Origin: Algoriphagus sp.
GTDB lineage: Bacteria; Bacteroidota; Bacteroidia; Cytophagales; Cyclobacteriaceae
NCBI GenBank assembly: GCA_018336015.1
Contig: JAGXQZ010000069.1
Coordinates: forward strand, 1 to 64,000
Reading direction: 5' to 3'
Length of the DNA stretch: 64,000 bases
Numbering within the stretch: the first letter of the stretch is position 1; the number at the start of each line of letters is the position of its first letter. A program made the translations under genes and the position numbers. Below are positions 32,920-42,245 of this stretch, one piece after another. The notes under the pieces are model-generated. The model made no database searches. It had not been told where the DNA came from and worked only from the letters and a program-made list of their open reading frames with translations.

Positions 32920-33812
32920 TAAAGAACTATTCGGGAAGCTAAGTTTTTGAAATAAGGGTTCTGGTCAGAAATCAAGAAGTAATTGGTGGTGATTTTTTCG
33001 TTTCGCTCCATCAAAATCAACGATTCTTCATCGGCATGGATTACTTTTAGCTCTCTGGCTTTGGTAGGTAGGTCTTTGGTTTTGACATAGATTTCGCCCT
33101 CTTTTTCCAATACTTCTGTAATTCTGAACATGATTGGTTTTCTGTCTTCGCCATAGGTTGTGGCAATGGTTCGCTCTGGAGACCAAGCGTTGCGGTTTAG
33201 TCTGTGTGTCTGGTAATGATGGAAAGATCGGGTATTCACCAGCTCTTTTACTTTACTAGCGTTAACCTTTTTGGTGGAATAGCCGGTGCCATTGAATGTC
33301 GTTTGGGTAGAAGATCCTGCTTGGTTTTGACTACCGAATCGGTTGCCGCGCTGGTAGACATCCCCAATGTACACCACATTTGCCCCGATCATGGCTGCTT
33401 CGGCTTTCAATTTGTCCAAGGCTCTATTTTTCACTTCATTGATGCTGGAAAGTGTCGTCACTCCCGTGGCTTTGCTAAACAATTCTCCAGTTGGCTCTAG
33501 TCCCGCGATGTCCTCTGGATTGTAAGTGATGAATACCTTTTCAAAATCATCCAAGCCATTCACTTCTTTGATTGGGCTTTCGAAAACCTCCTCTCGTCCT
33601 GATGAAAAGACAATTTTGGTGACTTGGTGCTTGCTGATGGTGTAGACCGTTTCCTCATTTGGATAAGAGTACTTGATGCTGTTTAGCCCGACTTCTTTGA
33701 TGGAGACTTCTTTTTGCCCATCTAGGAGGAAAAGTACATCAGGTTGTTTTTGTCCAAAAGCACTTGAAAAATTGGCTAAAATGGCGAGGGAAAGGATTGA
33801 TTTTTTAATCAT
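32919..33812 (-). CDS. Secreted protein of unknown function
   Basis: A 297-residue protein with a signal peptide (KKSILSLAILANFSSAFGQ). Early residues (DVLFLLDGQKEVSIKEVGLNSIKYS) resemble short beta repeats seen in Bacteroidota surface proteins, and VKNRALDKLKAEAAMIGANVVYIGD resembles the YbjQ/DUF4156-type motif. No catalytic signature. It is the last chromosomal gene before the island at about 34 kb. Confidence 0.6.
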   Translation of the reverse strand: MIKKSILSLAILANFSSAFGQKQPDVLFLLDGQKEVSIKEVGLNSIKYSYPNEETVYTISKHQVTKIVFSSGREEVFESPIKEVNGLDDFEKVFITYNPEDIAGLEPTGELFSKATGVTTLSSINEVKNRALDKLKAEAAMIGANVVYIGDVYQRGNRFGSQNQAGSSTQTTFNGTGYSTKKVNASKVKELVNTRSFHHYQTHRLNRNAWSPERTIATTYGEDRKPIMFRITEVLEKEGEIYVKTKDLPTKARELKVIHADEESLILMERNEKITTNYFLISDQNPYFKNLASRIVL

Positions 33813-34012
33813 GCTTATAAGGGTTTGCTATTAATGGACGGGAGAATTTGCTTTGGGTTCCGTGTTTTTCCATTTTTGCAATAAAAAGATTAATAAAAAG
33901 CAAAAGTAAGCAAAACGATTAAAACCGTTTATATACAATGCTTTATGAAACAGTAGTCTTAGTTTGGAACTCGGTGTCTGATAGGTTTTAGTCGTGAAAG
34001 CACAAAGTTAGG

Positions 34013-34031
34013 TTACTAATTCGTTACCGAT
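34013..34031. other. att-like core at left end of island
   Basis: TTACTAATTCGTTACCGAT lies 110 bp upstream of the integrase fragment. It differs at only one of 19 positions from the copy at 42771-42789, and from the copy at 35311-35329 at two. The rest of the gap 33813-34140 shows only AT-rich sequence. Use as an attachment site is inferred from position beside int and at the far end. Confidence 0.5.
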
Positions 34032-34140
34032 TGACAAAGGCAATCTATAAACTAACTATCTATATTTCAGTGTTTTGCGTTCTTTTTCATATTCCCTTGT
34101 AACTCAATATAATTTAATTTTAACATTAAACATTTGAGTT

Positions 34141-34569
34141 ATGGAGCAGACAAAAAAATCCACGTTCAAACTACTTTTCTACCTGAAAAAGAATGAGCCA
34201 AAAAAGAACGGTAACGCCCCTGTTATGGCACGTATTACCATTGATGGAATAGCTAAAACTTTAGGAACAAAGTTAGAAATCAACCCTAATAATTGGGATT
34301 TAAAGCATGGAAGAGTTGAAGGCAAGAGTGCCAAAGCATTGAGTATTAATCAAAAATTGGATAACATACGGGGACGTATTGACACTATTTATGAAGATAT
34401 GCTAAAACACGAGGGATTTGTGACAGCACAAAAACTAAAACTTGAATTTCTCGGTGTTGGTGTTATGGAAGATTCCTTGCTGAAAGTATTTAAAAAGAAC
34501 AATGAGGACTTTGGAAAAATGGTGGCAAAAGGAGAACGAGCCAACAGTACATACTACAAATACAAATGT
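34141..34569 (+). pseudogene. Truncated tyrosine recombinase (integrase), N-terminal part only
   Basis: The first about 142 residues are the arm-binding domain (TFKLLFYLKKNEPKKNGNAPVMARI, then INPNNWDLKHGRV) and the start of the SAM-like core-binding domain (FGKMVAKGERANSTYYKYK) of a Bacteroidota mobile-element integrase. The homology stops abruptly at about 34566 and the frame ends at 34620 in unrelated sequence. The catalytic domain with R-H-R-Y is absent, so the protein cannot recombine DNA. The break coincides with the break in the convergent rteC fragment. Confidence 0.85.
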
Positions 34570-35056
34570 AATCGAAAAAGGTGGAGAATGATGGATCAAT
34601 TTCAAATACAATGCTGTTAAGCCCATCGTGATAATTTATATTTCCTCTTTTAAAATAGATTTGATCACGATCCGTTCGTCCAGAACGGTAATATCGGTAA
34701 AAATCCGAATTACAAACATGCTCACTGTATTCTCGTTTCAGATGTGCTAACTGCATAGTGAAATAGTTATAATACATTTTACCAGTATCAACCGGGCAAG
34801 TGGTTTCTATACGATAGATCTTGTTGTAATAGATCAATTTTCCAAGTATTTGAGGTTTTATGGTACGAAAGAAATTTATCTCTTCAGTGTCATTCTCAAA
34901 TCCTTCTTCCAGTATATGTTTCTTAACAGAAAATAAGTGATCTTGCAAATATTGAGTCATCTCAAAAGCCTCATCAATAATCCTTTTACTTTCTAATGAA
35001 ATTTTATCCTCCTTATTGTGGATTTCTAAAATAATGTTCTGTAAAGTATATTCCAT
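34567..35056 (-). pseudogene. Truncated RteC-like protein, C-terminal end missing
   Basis: From the ATG at 35054-35056 the product matches RteC, a regulator of conjugative-transposon excision: YYNKIYRIE, FTMQLAHLKREYSEHVCN, FYRYYRSGRTDRDQIYF and FEIDPSFST are recognisable. Homology ends at FFDY, near 34568; the frame then runs on in the wrong sequence (antisense to the integrase fragment) to 34490. RteC normally continues another 50 or so residues. The two broken genes share the same junction. Confidence 0.8.
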
Positions 35057-35254
35057 AATTAATAATTTTGTGAGGATTACCTAAGTTTCAATAAGAATTC
35101 CCCAGTTAAATCACAAAATTTATAATTACAAATGAATAAAACCCCCAAGTTGGGTGGAACTTGGGGAATTTTTTCTGGCCCAAAAGAACCTAAAAAATTG
35201 AATGAGGAAGATAAAAATAGTATAAAAAGATAAAATCTCTTGACCTATTTTTTG

Positions 35255-35262
35255 TATTTTTG
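35255..35262 (+). promoter_or_regulatory. -7 promoter element before repeat copy A
   Basis: TATTTTTG matches the Bacteroidota -7 consensus TAnnTTTG. TTACAAGG (35271) and an ATG at 35292 follow, as they do at copy B (42731 and 42746), so promoter and leader are part of the repeated unit. No good -33 match was found. Confidence 0.45.
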
Positions 35263-35291
35263 TTTTGTTGTTACAAGGAAAACAAGATTAA

Positions 35292-35378
35292 ATGAATGCA
35301 ATGAGCACCATTACTAAATCGTTACCTATAGTATTTTCCATTCTTGTAAACTACTCTTTATTACTCACTTTAGGCTAG
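35292..35378 (+). CDS. 28-residue hydrophobic peptide within repeat copy A
   Basis: ATG to TAG frame encoding MNAMSTITKSLPIVFSILVN plus eight further hydrophobic residues. The copy at 42746 encodes a related peptide (ISTITKSLPIEFSSLVNYSL), and the frame is kept between copies. It could be a leader or small membrane peptide, or the frame may be incidental to a DNA or RNA element. The surrounding gap (35057-35437) holds no other gene. Confidence 0.4.
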   Translation: MNAMSTITKSLPIVFSILVNYSLLLTLG

Positions 35379-35391
35379 ATTAGTTTTTTTT
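35294..35391. repeat. 98-bp direct repeat, copy A
   Basis: This segment matches 42754-42851 at about 85 of 98 positions by eye, in the same orientation, including the 19-bp att-like core at 35311-35329 and the stretch CTTGTAAACTACTCTTTATT. The repeats bracket the whole Msr/Trx/GAPDH/CysRS/AraC module. Recombination between them would remove it. Confidence 0.85.
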
Positions 35392-35437
35392 TAATATAAA
35401 AGACGCTAGCTCAGATAATAATTTGTTAATAAGAAAT

Positions 35438-35923
35438 ATGAAAAAAATAGGTTTTGGTGGAGGCTGTCATTGGTGTACAGAAGCCATATTTCAGGCTTTA
35501 AATGGCGTTGAGTCTGTGGAGCAGGGCTGGATCTCCTCATTGAACCCCTATGATACATTTTCAGAAGCCGTTATTGTCCATTTTAATGAAGGCATCACAC
35601 TGGATGTGTTAATTGAAGTGCATCTGCTGACGCATAGTAGCGCAAGCGCACACAGTATGCGTTACAAGTATCGTTCGGCAGTGTATTATATTGATCCCAA
35701 TGATAAAGACACTATCGAAATAATAATCAATAAACTGTCAAAGGAAAATGACACCAAATATATTACACAGACACTGCCCTTGGCAGACTTCAGATTGAAT
35801 TCGGAGCGTTTCCTCAATTATTATAAAAAAGACAAACAGAAACCTTTCTGCCAAACCAATATAAATCCTAAACTAGCTGCAATACGCAAAACATTCGGTC
35901 ATCATATTCGAAATGATTTTTAA
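35438..35923 (+). CDS. MsrA-like peptide methionine sulfoxide reductase (divergent)
   Basis: 161 residues from the ATG at 35438; five codons earlier a TTG is in frame but less likely. GFGGGCHWCTEAIFQAL is the MsrA active-site region with the catalytic Cys in GCHWC (usually GCFWG or GCFWC). YKYRSAVYY and the LNSERFLNYYKKD segment align with the family's middle and C-terminal parts, but the usual Glu/Tyr pattern is altered. Possibly a specialised reductase. It is the first gene of the island's module, 46 bp after repeat A. Confidence 0.8.
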   Translation: MKKIGFGGGCHWCTEAIFQALNGVESVEQGWISSLNPYDTFSEAVIVHFNEGITLDVLIEVHLLTHSSASAHSMRYKYRSAVYYIDPNDKDTIEIIINKLSKENDTKYITQTLPLADFRLNSERFLNYYKKDKQKPFCQTNINPKLAAIRKTFGHHIRNDF

Positions 35924-36023
35924 GATGGGAAGAATTGCCAAAATATCGGGTGATAACGGTAAGAGAAAGGGTATTGCCGTATATTAACTTTGTGGAGTTA
36001 GATAACAATTAAAGTTTTTAGTT

Positions 36024-36350
36024 ATGAGAAAAATAGAAAGTAAACAGGAATTTGAAGAAACAATTCAAAAAGAAGCAAGCGTAGTTGTAGATTTTTACGC
36101 CGACTGGTGTGGTCCTTGCCAGACGCTATTACCCACATTGGATGACCTGTCCAAAGACTTTGAGGGGAAGGTCAAAATAGTTAAAGTTAATGTTGATAAT
36201 CAACAGGAACTTGCCCAGCGTTTTGGTGTGCGTAGCATCCCCACATTGATCTTTTTCAAGAACCAAAAAGCTGTGGAGACCATAGTAGGTCTTCGAACCA
36301 AGGATGAACTTCAAAAGAAGATATCCGCGTTGGAAATAGGAAATAAATAG
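36024..36350 (+). CDS. trxA: Thioredoxin
   Basis: A 108-residue thioredoxin with VVDFYADWCGPCQTL (C29, C32) and the cis-Pro motif RSIPTLIFF. It would reduce the MsrA and MsrB enzymes encoded beside it. A TAACTTTG -7 element at 35985-35992 suggests a promoter directly upstream. The msrB gene starts 21 bp after its stop. Confidence 0.95.
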   Translation: MRKIESKQEFEETIQKEASVVVDFYADWCGPCQTLLPTLDDLSKDFEGKVKIVKVNVDNQQELAQRFGVRSIPTLIFFKNQKAVETIVGLRTKDELQKKISALEIGNK

Positions 36351-36371
36351 TAACATTCAAAATAAATAGTT

Positions 36372-36818
36372 ATGTTAAACTGGAATGATATCATCAAGTT
36401 CGTAAACAAAGGTAATCCTGTTCCGACTCGCAGGGTGGAAAAAACAGACGAGGAATGGAAAGAACTGTTAAGCCCCGATTCGTATTTTGTTACCAGGGGG
36501 AAGGGTACTGAGCGAGCACATAGTTCGGATATGTGCGGCTTATTTGAACCGGGTAAATATGAATGTATCAGTTGTGGAACACCTTTGTTTGATGCAACTG
36601 AAAAATTTAACAGCACTTCTGGCTGGCCTTCTTTCACTCAGCCCATAGCTGTTGAAAATATTGCCTACCATAAGGATGGTGGTTATGGTATGATAAGAGT
36701 GGAAACGACCTGCAATGTCTGTGATGCGCATTTGGGCCATGTTTTTCCGGATGGTCCTGCACCAAGTGGTCTTAGATACTGTATCAATGCCGTGGCGCTT
36801 AAGAAAGTAGAGGGCTGA
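36372..36818 (+). CDS. msrB: Peptide methionine (R)-S-oxide reductase MsrB
   Basis: A 148-residue SelR-domain protein. Zinc-binding pairs CISCG and CNVCD, the STSGWPSF substrate region, and the catalytic Cys in GLRYCINAVAL are all present. It reduces methionine-R-sulfoxide, complementing MsrA's S-isomer activity. No signal peptide, so cytosolic. Sits between thioredoxin and msrA in one operon. Confidence 0.96.
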   Translation: MLNWNDIIKFVNKGNPVPTRRVEKTDEEWKELLSPDSYFVTRGKGTERAHSSDMCGLFEPGKYECISCGTPLFDATEKFNSTSGWPSFTQPIAVENIAYHKDGGYGMIRVETTCNVCDAHLGHVFPDGPAPSGLRYCINAVALKKVEG

Positions 36819-36881
36819 GATCTCTCAAGCATTTCAGATCAAAAATTTTAAAGAACTTAAATAAAATAAAAGCTATAAGTA

Positions 36882-37373
36882 ATGGAAAATTTGAAAAAAG
36901 CATATTTGGCGGGTGGATGTTTCTGGGGCATGGAAGATCTTTTCAGAGCACGTCCTGGCGTAATTAATACCGAAGTCGGGTACTTAGGGGGACAGAACGA
37001 TAATCCCACCTACGAGTATCATCCCGGCCATGCAGAGGGTGTTGAAATTACCTATGATCCAAGCAAGACAACTTATAGGGAGTTATTGGATTATTTTTTC
37101 AGGGTACATGATCCCAGCACGGTAGATAGGCAGGGCAATGACAGGGGCAAAAGTTACCGCTCGGCACTATTCATTCAGAACGATGAAGAAGGAAATGATG
37201 CCGTGGAAATGATCAAATTAGTTGATGATTCGCAACGCTGGCCTGGAAAGGTAGTAACGACATTGGAGCCGTTCACAAAATTTTGGCCTGCCGAAGACTA
37301 CCATCAAGATTATCTGGTCAAAAATCCGAATGGCTACACCTGCCACTTTGAGCGCTTTGGAACTTTTTTGTAA
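36882..37373 (+). CDS. msrA: Peptide methionine (S)-S-oxide reductase MsrA
   Basis: A 163-residue canonical MsrA. C13 in [10 protein letters not shown] is the nucleophile; [40 protein letters not shown] and [19 protein letters not shown] follow in the standard order, including the GYTCH tail with a Cys. Cytosolic. Its stop is 4 bp before a small gene. Confidence 0.97.
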   Translation: MENLKKAYLAGGCFWGMEDLFRARPGVINTEVGYLGGQNDNPTYEYHPGHAEGVEITYDPSKTTYRELLDYFFRVHDPSTVDRQGNDRGKSYRSALFIQNDEEGNDAVEMIKLVDDSQRWPGKVVTTLEPFTKFWPAEDYHQDYLVKNPNGYTCHFERFGTFL

Positions 37374-37377
37374 AGCA

Positions 37378-37587
37378 ATGAACAAAGTAACGGCAGAAAT
37401 TTACCAGCTGCATCCCGATCGGTATATATTGGTCTCTGGACAGGAGGAAGGCGCACCTACATGCCCTTATGAAAATGTCCAACAATGGGTTGGCTATGAT
37501 ACCTTAACCAAAGAATATATTCGGTTTACAAAGTCGGTATACAAAAAGCTTGTTGAAGAAATGGAAAATAAAAAAATAAAGATATGA
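37378..37587 (+). CDS. Small hypothetical protein in Msr operon
   Basis: 69 residues from the ATG at 37378, which lies just behind the msrA stop; the frame continues upstream within msrA but that part is antisense to no evidence of function. The product (NKVTAEIYQLHPDRYILVSG, one Cys in APTCPYENVQQWVGYD, Lys-rich C-terminus) matches nothing I recognise. Its stop overlaps the lipoprotein msrA start (ATGA, 37584-37587), so it is an operon member. Confidence 0.6.
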   Translation: MNKVTAEIYQLHPDRYILVSGQEEGAPTCPYENVQQWVGYDTLTKEYIRFTKSVYKKLVEEMENKKIKI

Positions 37588-38243
37588 ATATAGTAGTTTT
37601 CTTATCGACCGCACTCGGCTTCTTCGCCATGACAGGTTGTAGCAACAGTATGAGTAACAAAGCCGAGCATAATAAGGGCTTGGAAGAAAAAGTAAGCATT
37701 ACTGAAATGACAGGCAATAGCGATAGCACGGACGTTATCTATTTTGCCGGAGGATGTTTCTGGGGAACAGAGCATTTTTTTAAACAGGTAGATGGTGTTA
37801 TCGCTACCGAAGTAGGCTTTGCCAATGGCCGTACCGACAATCCGACATATGAGGATGTAGTACAGAAAAATACGGGCTACGCTGAAACCGTAAAGGTTAC
37901 ATACGATGCTGAAAAATTGGATTTGAATCTGTTACTTGATTTGTATTTCCTTGCTATTGATCCTACGAGCGTAAATAAACAGGGTAATGATATCGGTGAT
38001 CAGTACCGTACGGGCATTTATTACACCTCAGGCCAGCAGTTACCACTTATAAACCAACGGATAAATAAAGAGGCGGCAAAACATATCAGAGCTATAGCAG
38101 TTGAAGTAACCCCCATAAAGAAATATTATAAAGCCGAGGATTACCATCAAGACTACCTGGATAAGAATCCGGGAGGATACTGCCATATTAATCCGGCACT
38201 TTTTAAAGTGGCGAAGGAAGCTAATAAGGCAACCAATAAATGA
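37584..38243 (+). CDS. msrA: Lipoprotein-type MsrA
   Basis: A 219-residue protein with a lipoprotein signal (FFAMTGC, Cys19) and a spacer of about 30 residues before a full MsrA domain: FAGGCFWGTEHFF with the catalytic Cys, GRTDNPTYEDVV, DPTSVNKQGNDIGDQYR and [18 protein letters not shown]. It would repair oxidised methionines in the periplasm or at the membrane, complementing the cytosolic MsrA encoded upstream. Start is coupled to the preceding gene. Confidence 0.93.
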   Translation: MNIVVFLSTALGFFAMTGCSNSMSNKAEHNKGLEEKVSITEMTGNSDSTDVIYFAGGCFWGTEHFFKQVDGVIATEVGFANGRTDNPTYEDVVQKNTGYAETVKVTYDAEKLDLNLLLDLYFLAIDPTSVNKQGNDIGDQYRTGIYYTSGQQLPLINQRINKEAAKHIRAIAVEVTPIKKYYKAEDYHQDYLDKNPGGYCHINPALFKVAKEANKATNK

Positions 38244-38271
38244 TAATATCATCAAAAAACTATAAAAAATC

Positions 38272-39267
38272 ATGAAAAAAGTAGCAATCAACGGATTTGG
38301 TCGCATAGGAAGGGCAGCATTAAAACTGATTTTTGAAACCGATGACCTTGAAGTCGTCGCCATAAACGATTTGATGTCGGTAGAAAATGCAGCATATCTG
38401 CTTAAATACGACAGTAACTATGGTAAGTATGCTAAAGATGTTAAATTTGAAGGAGACAGCTTATTTGTGGGGGATAAAGAAATCAAGTATTCCAGTCTAC
38501 GCAACATTTTAGAGTTACCATGGAAAGCACTCAATGTAGACGTTGTTATTGAAAGTACCGGCATATTTACCAACAGTGCCGATGCTGAAGGGCATATTCT
38601 GGCTGGTGCTAAAGCAGCTGTAATTTCAGGTCCTACAAAAGACACTCCAACAGTTGTTTATGGCGTAAATACTACAGATGATAAGACATTGGTCTTTTCT
38701 TGTGCAAGTTGTACGACCAATAACATCAGCCCTGTAATAGAAATTTTGGGAAGAAGGTTAGGTATAAAAAAAGCAATTCTTAATACCATACATGGATATA
38801 CTGCTTCACAAAGCCTTGTCGATGCGCCTTCGAAAAAAGAGCCACGCATGGGTAGAGCGGCCGGCTTGAATCTGGCACCGGCTGCTACGGGAGCAGCCAT
38901 AGCGACTACTAAAGTATTACCTCAGTACGCCGGAAAGTTCGACGGCGTTGCCATTAGAGTTCCCGTCCCTGTTGGCTCCATTTCGGATATTACTTTTATT
39001 GCTGAGAGACCTACCACGGTTGAGGAAATCAATCAGATTCTGTCAGAAGAAGCGACCACAGAACGGTATAAAAAAGTGATCGCTGTAACAAATGAACCCC
39101 TTGTATCAACTGATATCATAGGAAGTGCTTTCGCTTCTACCGTAGATTTAGAAATGACAAGGGTTGTTGATGGAGACCTAGTGAAAATAATGGCTTGGTA
39201 TGACAATGAATGGGGATTTACCAATCAGATGATCAGACAGATTCAATCAATATGGCAACCTGAATAA
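38272..39267 (+). CDS. gap: Glyceraldehyde-3-phosphate dehydrogenase, type I (island copy)
   Basis: A 331-residue enzyme. INGFGRIGR is the NAD-binding loop, and the catalytic Cys147 lies in SCASCTTNN. Position 151 is Asn where most GAPDHs have a second Cys (CTTNC). NTIHGYTASQ, RAAGLNLAPAATGAA, RVPVPVGS and WYDNEWGF are conserved. Embedded in the Msr/thioredoxin operon, it is probably a second copy beside a housekeeping gene elsewhere, perhaps suited to oxidising conditions (inference). Confidence 0.94.
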   Translation: MKKVAINGFGRIGRAALKLIFETDDLEVVAINDLMSVENAAYLLKYDSNYGKYAKDVKFEGDSLFVGDKEIKYSSLRNILELPWKALNVDVVIESTGIFTNSADAEGHILAGAKAAVISGPTKDTPTVVYGVNTTDDKTLVFSCASCTTNNISPVIEILGRRLGIKKAILNTIHGYTASQSLVDAPSKKEPRMGRAAGLNLAPAATGAAIATTKVLPQYAGKFDGVAIRVPVPVGSISDITFIAERPTTVEEINQILSEEATTERYKKVIAVTNEPLVSTDIIGSAFASTVDLEMTRVVDGDLVKIMAWYDNEWGFTNQMIRQIQSIWQPE

Positions 39268-39348
39268 ACTGATTTAAGCGCACATGCTTACGTCGATTAA
39301 CTGCATTCCCCTTCTGAAAAGGATAGGGGAATTTTGATATTTATTGTT

Positions 39349-39804
39349 ATGGAAATTTTGAACAACCAAATCCAACCCTGGCATTTGGAAAGTATCGGAC
39401 AGAAAGATCTTCCACATTACGATAGCTTCAAAGGAAAACCCTTATTGATCTTGTTTTTCTATTTAGGCTGTCCGGGATGTGTAGGAAGAGCTATCCCATT
39501 TGCCAATAAAATGGCGTATGAACACGGGGACAAGATGAACGTATTAGGGATTCATAGCAATTTTGAAGGTCCCGAATATACCAATGATGAAATTATTGAA
39601 AATTTAAAGTCATTGCATGTTAGGTTTCCGGTTTTTAGGGATGCCGGTATGGCCACCACTTTTCACGATTACCAAGCCGGGGGGACACCTCACTGGGTTT
39701 TGGTAGATAAAAACGGTAAGGTAGTCCGTTCCATATTTGGTTCGGATCCCAATCGAGCATTATTATGGTTAGATTACGCAATTATTGAAGAGTTGGAAAA
39801 GTGA
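39349..39804 (+). CDS. Peroxiredoxin/TlpA-like thioredoxin-fold protein
   Basis: 151 residues from the ATG at 39349; an upstream TTG or ATT in frame is not needed. FFYLGCPGCVGRAIPFAN contains a CPGC motif (C41, C44) in a redoxin fold, and GGTPHWVLVDKNGKVVRSIFG is the cis-Pro region. This suggests a thiol-dependent peroxidase or reductase in the cytosol (no signal peptide). It matches the redox theme of the operon. Exact family uncertain. Confidence 0.82.
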   Translation: MEILNNQIQPWHLESIGQKDLPHYDSFKGKPLLILFFYLGCPGCVGRAIPFANKMAYEHGDKMNVLGIHSNFEGPEYTNDEIIENLKSLHVRFPVFRDAGMATTFHDYQAGGTPHWVLVDKNGKVVRSIFGSDPNRALLWLDYAIIEELEK

Positions 39805-39848
39805 ATTAGAATTTACCTTCAAAACATTGCAACTTTTGAATATTCAAT

Positions 39849-41330
39849 ATGACTATATATAAAGATCATCCACTGAAAATATATAACTCACTTTCGAACG
39901 AAAAAGAAATATTCACACCGATTCAAGATGGTCACGTTGGGATGTATGTCTGCGGTCCGACGGTGTACAGTAATGTACATCTTGGTAATGTAAGGACATT
40001 CCTCTCGTTCGATATCATCTATCGCTATCTTCTGCATTTAGGCTATAAAGTCCGTTATGTGCGTAATATCACTGATGTAGGACACCTGGTTGATGATGCA
40101 GATAGCGGTGAAGATAAAATTGCAAAAAGAGCGCGTTTGGAACAACTTGAACCAATGGAAATTGTTCAACGCTATACCGTTGATTTCCATGATATCCTCC
40201 AAAAATTCAACCTTTTGCCGCCAAGCATTGAACCAACGGCGACCGGTCACATGATTGAGCAAATCAATGTCATACAGAACATCATAGATAAGGGCTATGC
40301 CTACGAATCGAATGGATCGGTATATTTCGACGTGGCAAAGTATAGTGAGGATTACGATTATGGTGTGCTCAGCCATCGGGACCTGATACACACGCTTGAT
40401 AACTCCAGACCACTTGACGGCCAGTCTGACAAACGGAATGAACAGGATTTTGCGCTATGGAAGCGTGCTGATCCACACCATATAATGCGCTGGCCTTCGC
40501 CGTGGAGCGATGGTTTTCCGGGATGGCATACGGAGTGCACCACAATGAGCACAAAATACCTTGGGCAAAGATTTGACATCCACGGTGGAGGTATGGATCT
40601 GAAATTTCCACATCATGAATGTGAAATAGCTCAGGGAGAAGCCTCCACGGGCCATGCACCGGTTAACTACTGGCTGCATGCCAATATGTTAACGCTGAAT
40701 GGAAAGAAAATGTCCAAATCTAGTGGAAATAATATTCTGCCAGATGAGATTTTGGCTGGCGACAATCCTGTTCTTAGCAAAGCGTTTTCAGCTTCGGTGA
40801 CGCGTTTTTTTATGTTACAAACGCATTATCGAAGTATTATGGATTTTTCGAATGAGGCGATCCTGGCTGCTGAAAAAGGATACGACCGCCTGATGAAAGC
40901 GATAAATAGCTTATCGAAGCTTGAGCCTGGAAATAGATCGACACTCGACATCGCTGGTTGGGAAGCCAAATGTTATGAGGCGTTGGATGACGATTTTAAT
41001 ACGCCGATACTTATCTCACACCTTTTTGAAGGCGTTACGTATATTAATCAACTGAAAGACAAGACTGCCATACTTTCAGCAACCGATCTGGAACATTTCA
41101 ATAAAGGTATTTCAACCTTTGTTTTTGACGTACTAGGATTGGAAATGAGATCGGGTGTGTATGACAGCTACGCTGAAAAACTCGACGGGACAATCAAATT
41201 ACTAATTGAAATTAGGAATAAGGTGCGAGCAGATAGAAACTTTACTTTGTCAGATCAGATACGCAACCGACTCGCTGAGTTAGCTATCAAATTGAATGAT
41301 TCAAAGGAAGAAACAACTTTTAACTATTGA
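39849..41330 (+). CDS. cysS: Cysteinyl-tRNA synthetase (island copy)
   Basis: A 493-residue class I synthetase. [19 protein letters not shown] has the HIGH-like motif and the first zinc Cys; [15 protein letters not shown] and [10 protein letters not shown] give the other zinc ligands (Cys, His, Glu). KMSKSSGN is the KMSKS loop. The C-terminal DALR-type helical part is present. Full length and apparently functional. A cysS on a mobile island, next to Msr and GAPDH genes, is unusual and suggests a resistant or backup enzyme. Confidence 0.95.
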   Translation: MTIYKDHPLKIYNSLSNEKEIFTPIQDGHVGMYVCGPTVYSNVHLGNVRTFLSFDIIYRYLLHLGYKVRYVRNITDVGHLVDDADSGEDKIAKRARLEQLEPMEIVQRYTVDFHDILQKFNLLPPSIEPTATGHMIEQINVIQNIIDKGYAYESNGSVYFDVAKYSEDYDYGVLSHRDLIHTLDNSRPLDGQSDKRNEQDFALWKRADPHHIMRWPSPWSDGFPGWHTECTTMSTKYLGQRFDIHGGGMDLKFPHHECEIAQGEASTGHAPVNYWLHANMLTLNGKKMSKSSGNNILPDEILAGDNPVLSKAFSASVTRFFMLQTHYRSIMDFSNEAILAAEKGYDRLMKAINSLSKLEPGNRSTLDIAGWEAKCYEALDDDFNTPILISHLFEGVTYINQLKDKTAILSATDLEHFNKGISTFVFDVLGLEMRSGVYDSYAEKLDGTIKLLIEIRNKVRADRNFTLSDQIRNRLAELAIKLNDSKEETTFNY

Positions 41331-41423
41331 TCTGATTTAAAGATTCGCTTTAAATTAAATTGTGTTTTGAGATTATATGTATTTTTGATAATAATATAGA
41401 AGTACTTTAAATTGAATATTAAT

Positions 41424-42245
41424 ATGATCTATCAAGGAAAGCAGAACGAATACTTTGAGTTGGAGTATGTAGATTGTGACAATTTCAGAAGCTTTAGGCC
41501 GATTGTATCTGGGGCTCTGCAGCTACTGTGGTTTCAATCTGACGGAAACAAATTGATCATCGATGGCATTCACCAAACTTTTAATAACAACCAGATTGTT
41601 AGTCTCTCTCAATACCATCATGTGCAATATGAGCAGATTAACGCTATGAAAATGCTTCGGTTCAATTCAGAATTCTATTGCATAATTAACCATGATAGCG
41701 AAGTCGGCTGTAAAGGTGTATTGTATTATACACCTGCAAAAATACCGGTTGTTTCGGTTCAGGAGCCGCAATTTGCGATAATGAATGATGCCTGGAACCT
41801 AACCGATATGGAATTAGAAATGAAAGACGAATTGCAGCTTGAAATGCTGCAAATTGTCCTCAAGCGCATCCTGATACTGTGCACAAGAATATACAAAATG
41901 CAAGGTACCTTGTCTTTCATCGACGATAGTCAGCATAATTTAATAAGGGAATTCAATTTTCTGGTTGAACAAAACTTTAAGGAGCAGCATAGCGTCTCTT
42001 ACTATGCAGGTTTATTACACAAATCACCAAAGACCATTACCAATACCTTTAAGAAGATTGATGAAAAATCACCACTTCAGCTTATCCATGACCGTATTCT
42101 GTTAGAGGCTAAAAACTTGCTGCATTATACAAAACGGGATATTTCTGAAATAGCGTACGAACTCGGATTTGAAAACGTGCAGGTATTCAGCCGATTTTTC
42201 AAGAGACTCTCAGGTATTTCTCCTACCGAATTTCGACTCAAATAA
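41424..42245 (+). CDS. AraC family transcriptional regulator (island)
   Basis: About 273 residues from the ATG at 41424. A cupin-like N-terminal part (FQSDGNKLIIDGIHQTFNN) is followed by a C-terminal AraC DNA-binding domain: VSYYAGLLHKSPKTITNTFKK (first HTH) and ISEIAYELGFENVQVFSRFFKRLSGISPTEFR (second HTH). It lies at the end of the module and may regulate it; the effector is unknown. Confidence 0.92.
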   Translation: MIYQGKQNEYFELEYVDCDNFRSFRPIVSGALQLLWFQSDGNKLIIDGIHQTFNNNQIVSLSQYHHVQYEQINAMKMLRFNSEFYCIINHDSEVGCKGVLYYTPAKIPVVSVQEPQFAIMNDAWNLTDMELEMKDELQLEMLQIVLKRILILCTRIYKMQGTLSFIDDSQHNLIREFNFLVEQNFKEQHSVSYYAGLLHKSPKTITNTFKKIDEKSPLQLIHDRILLEAKNLLHYTKRDISEIAYELGFENVQVFSRFFKRLSGISPTEFRLK

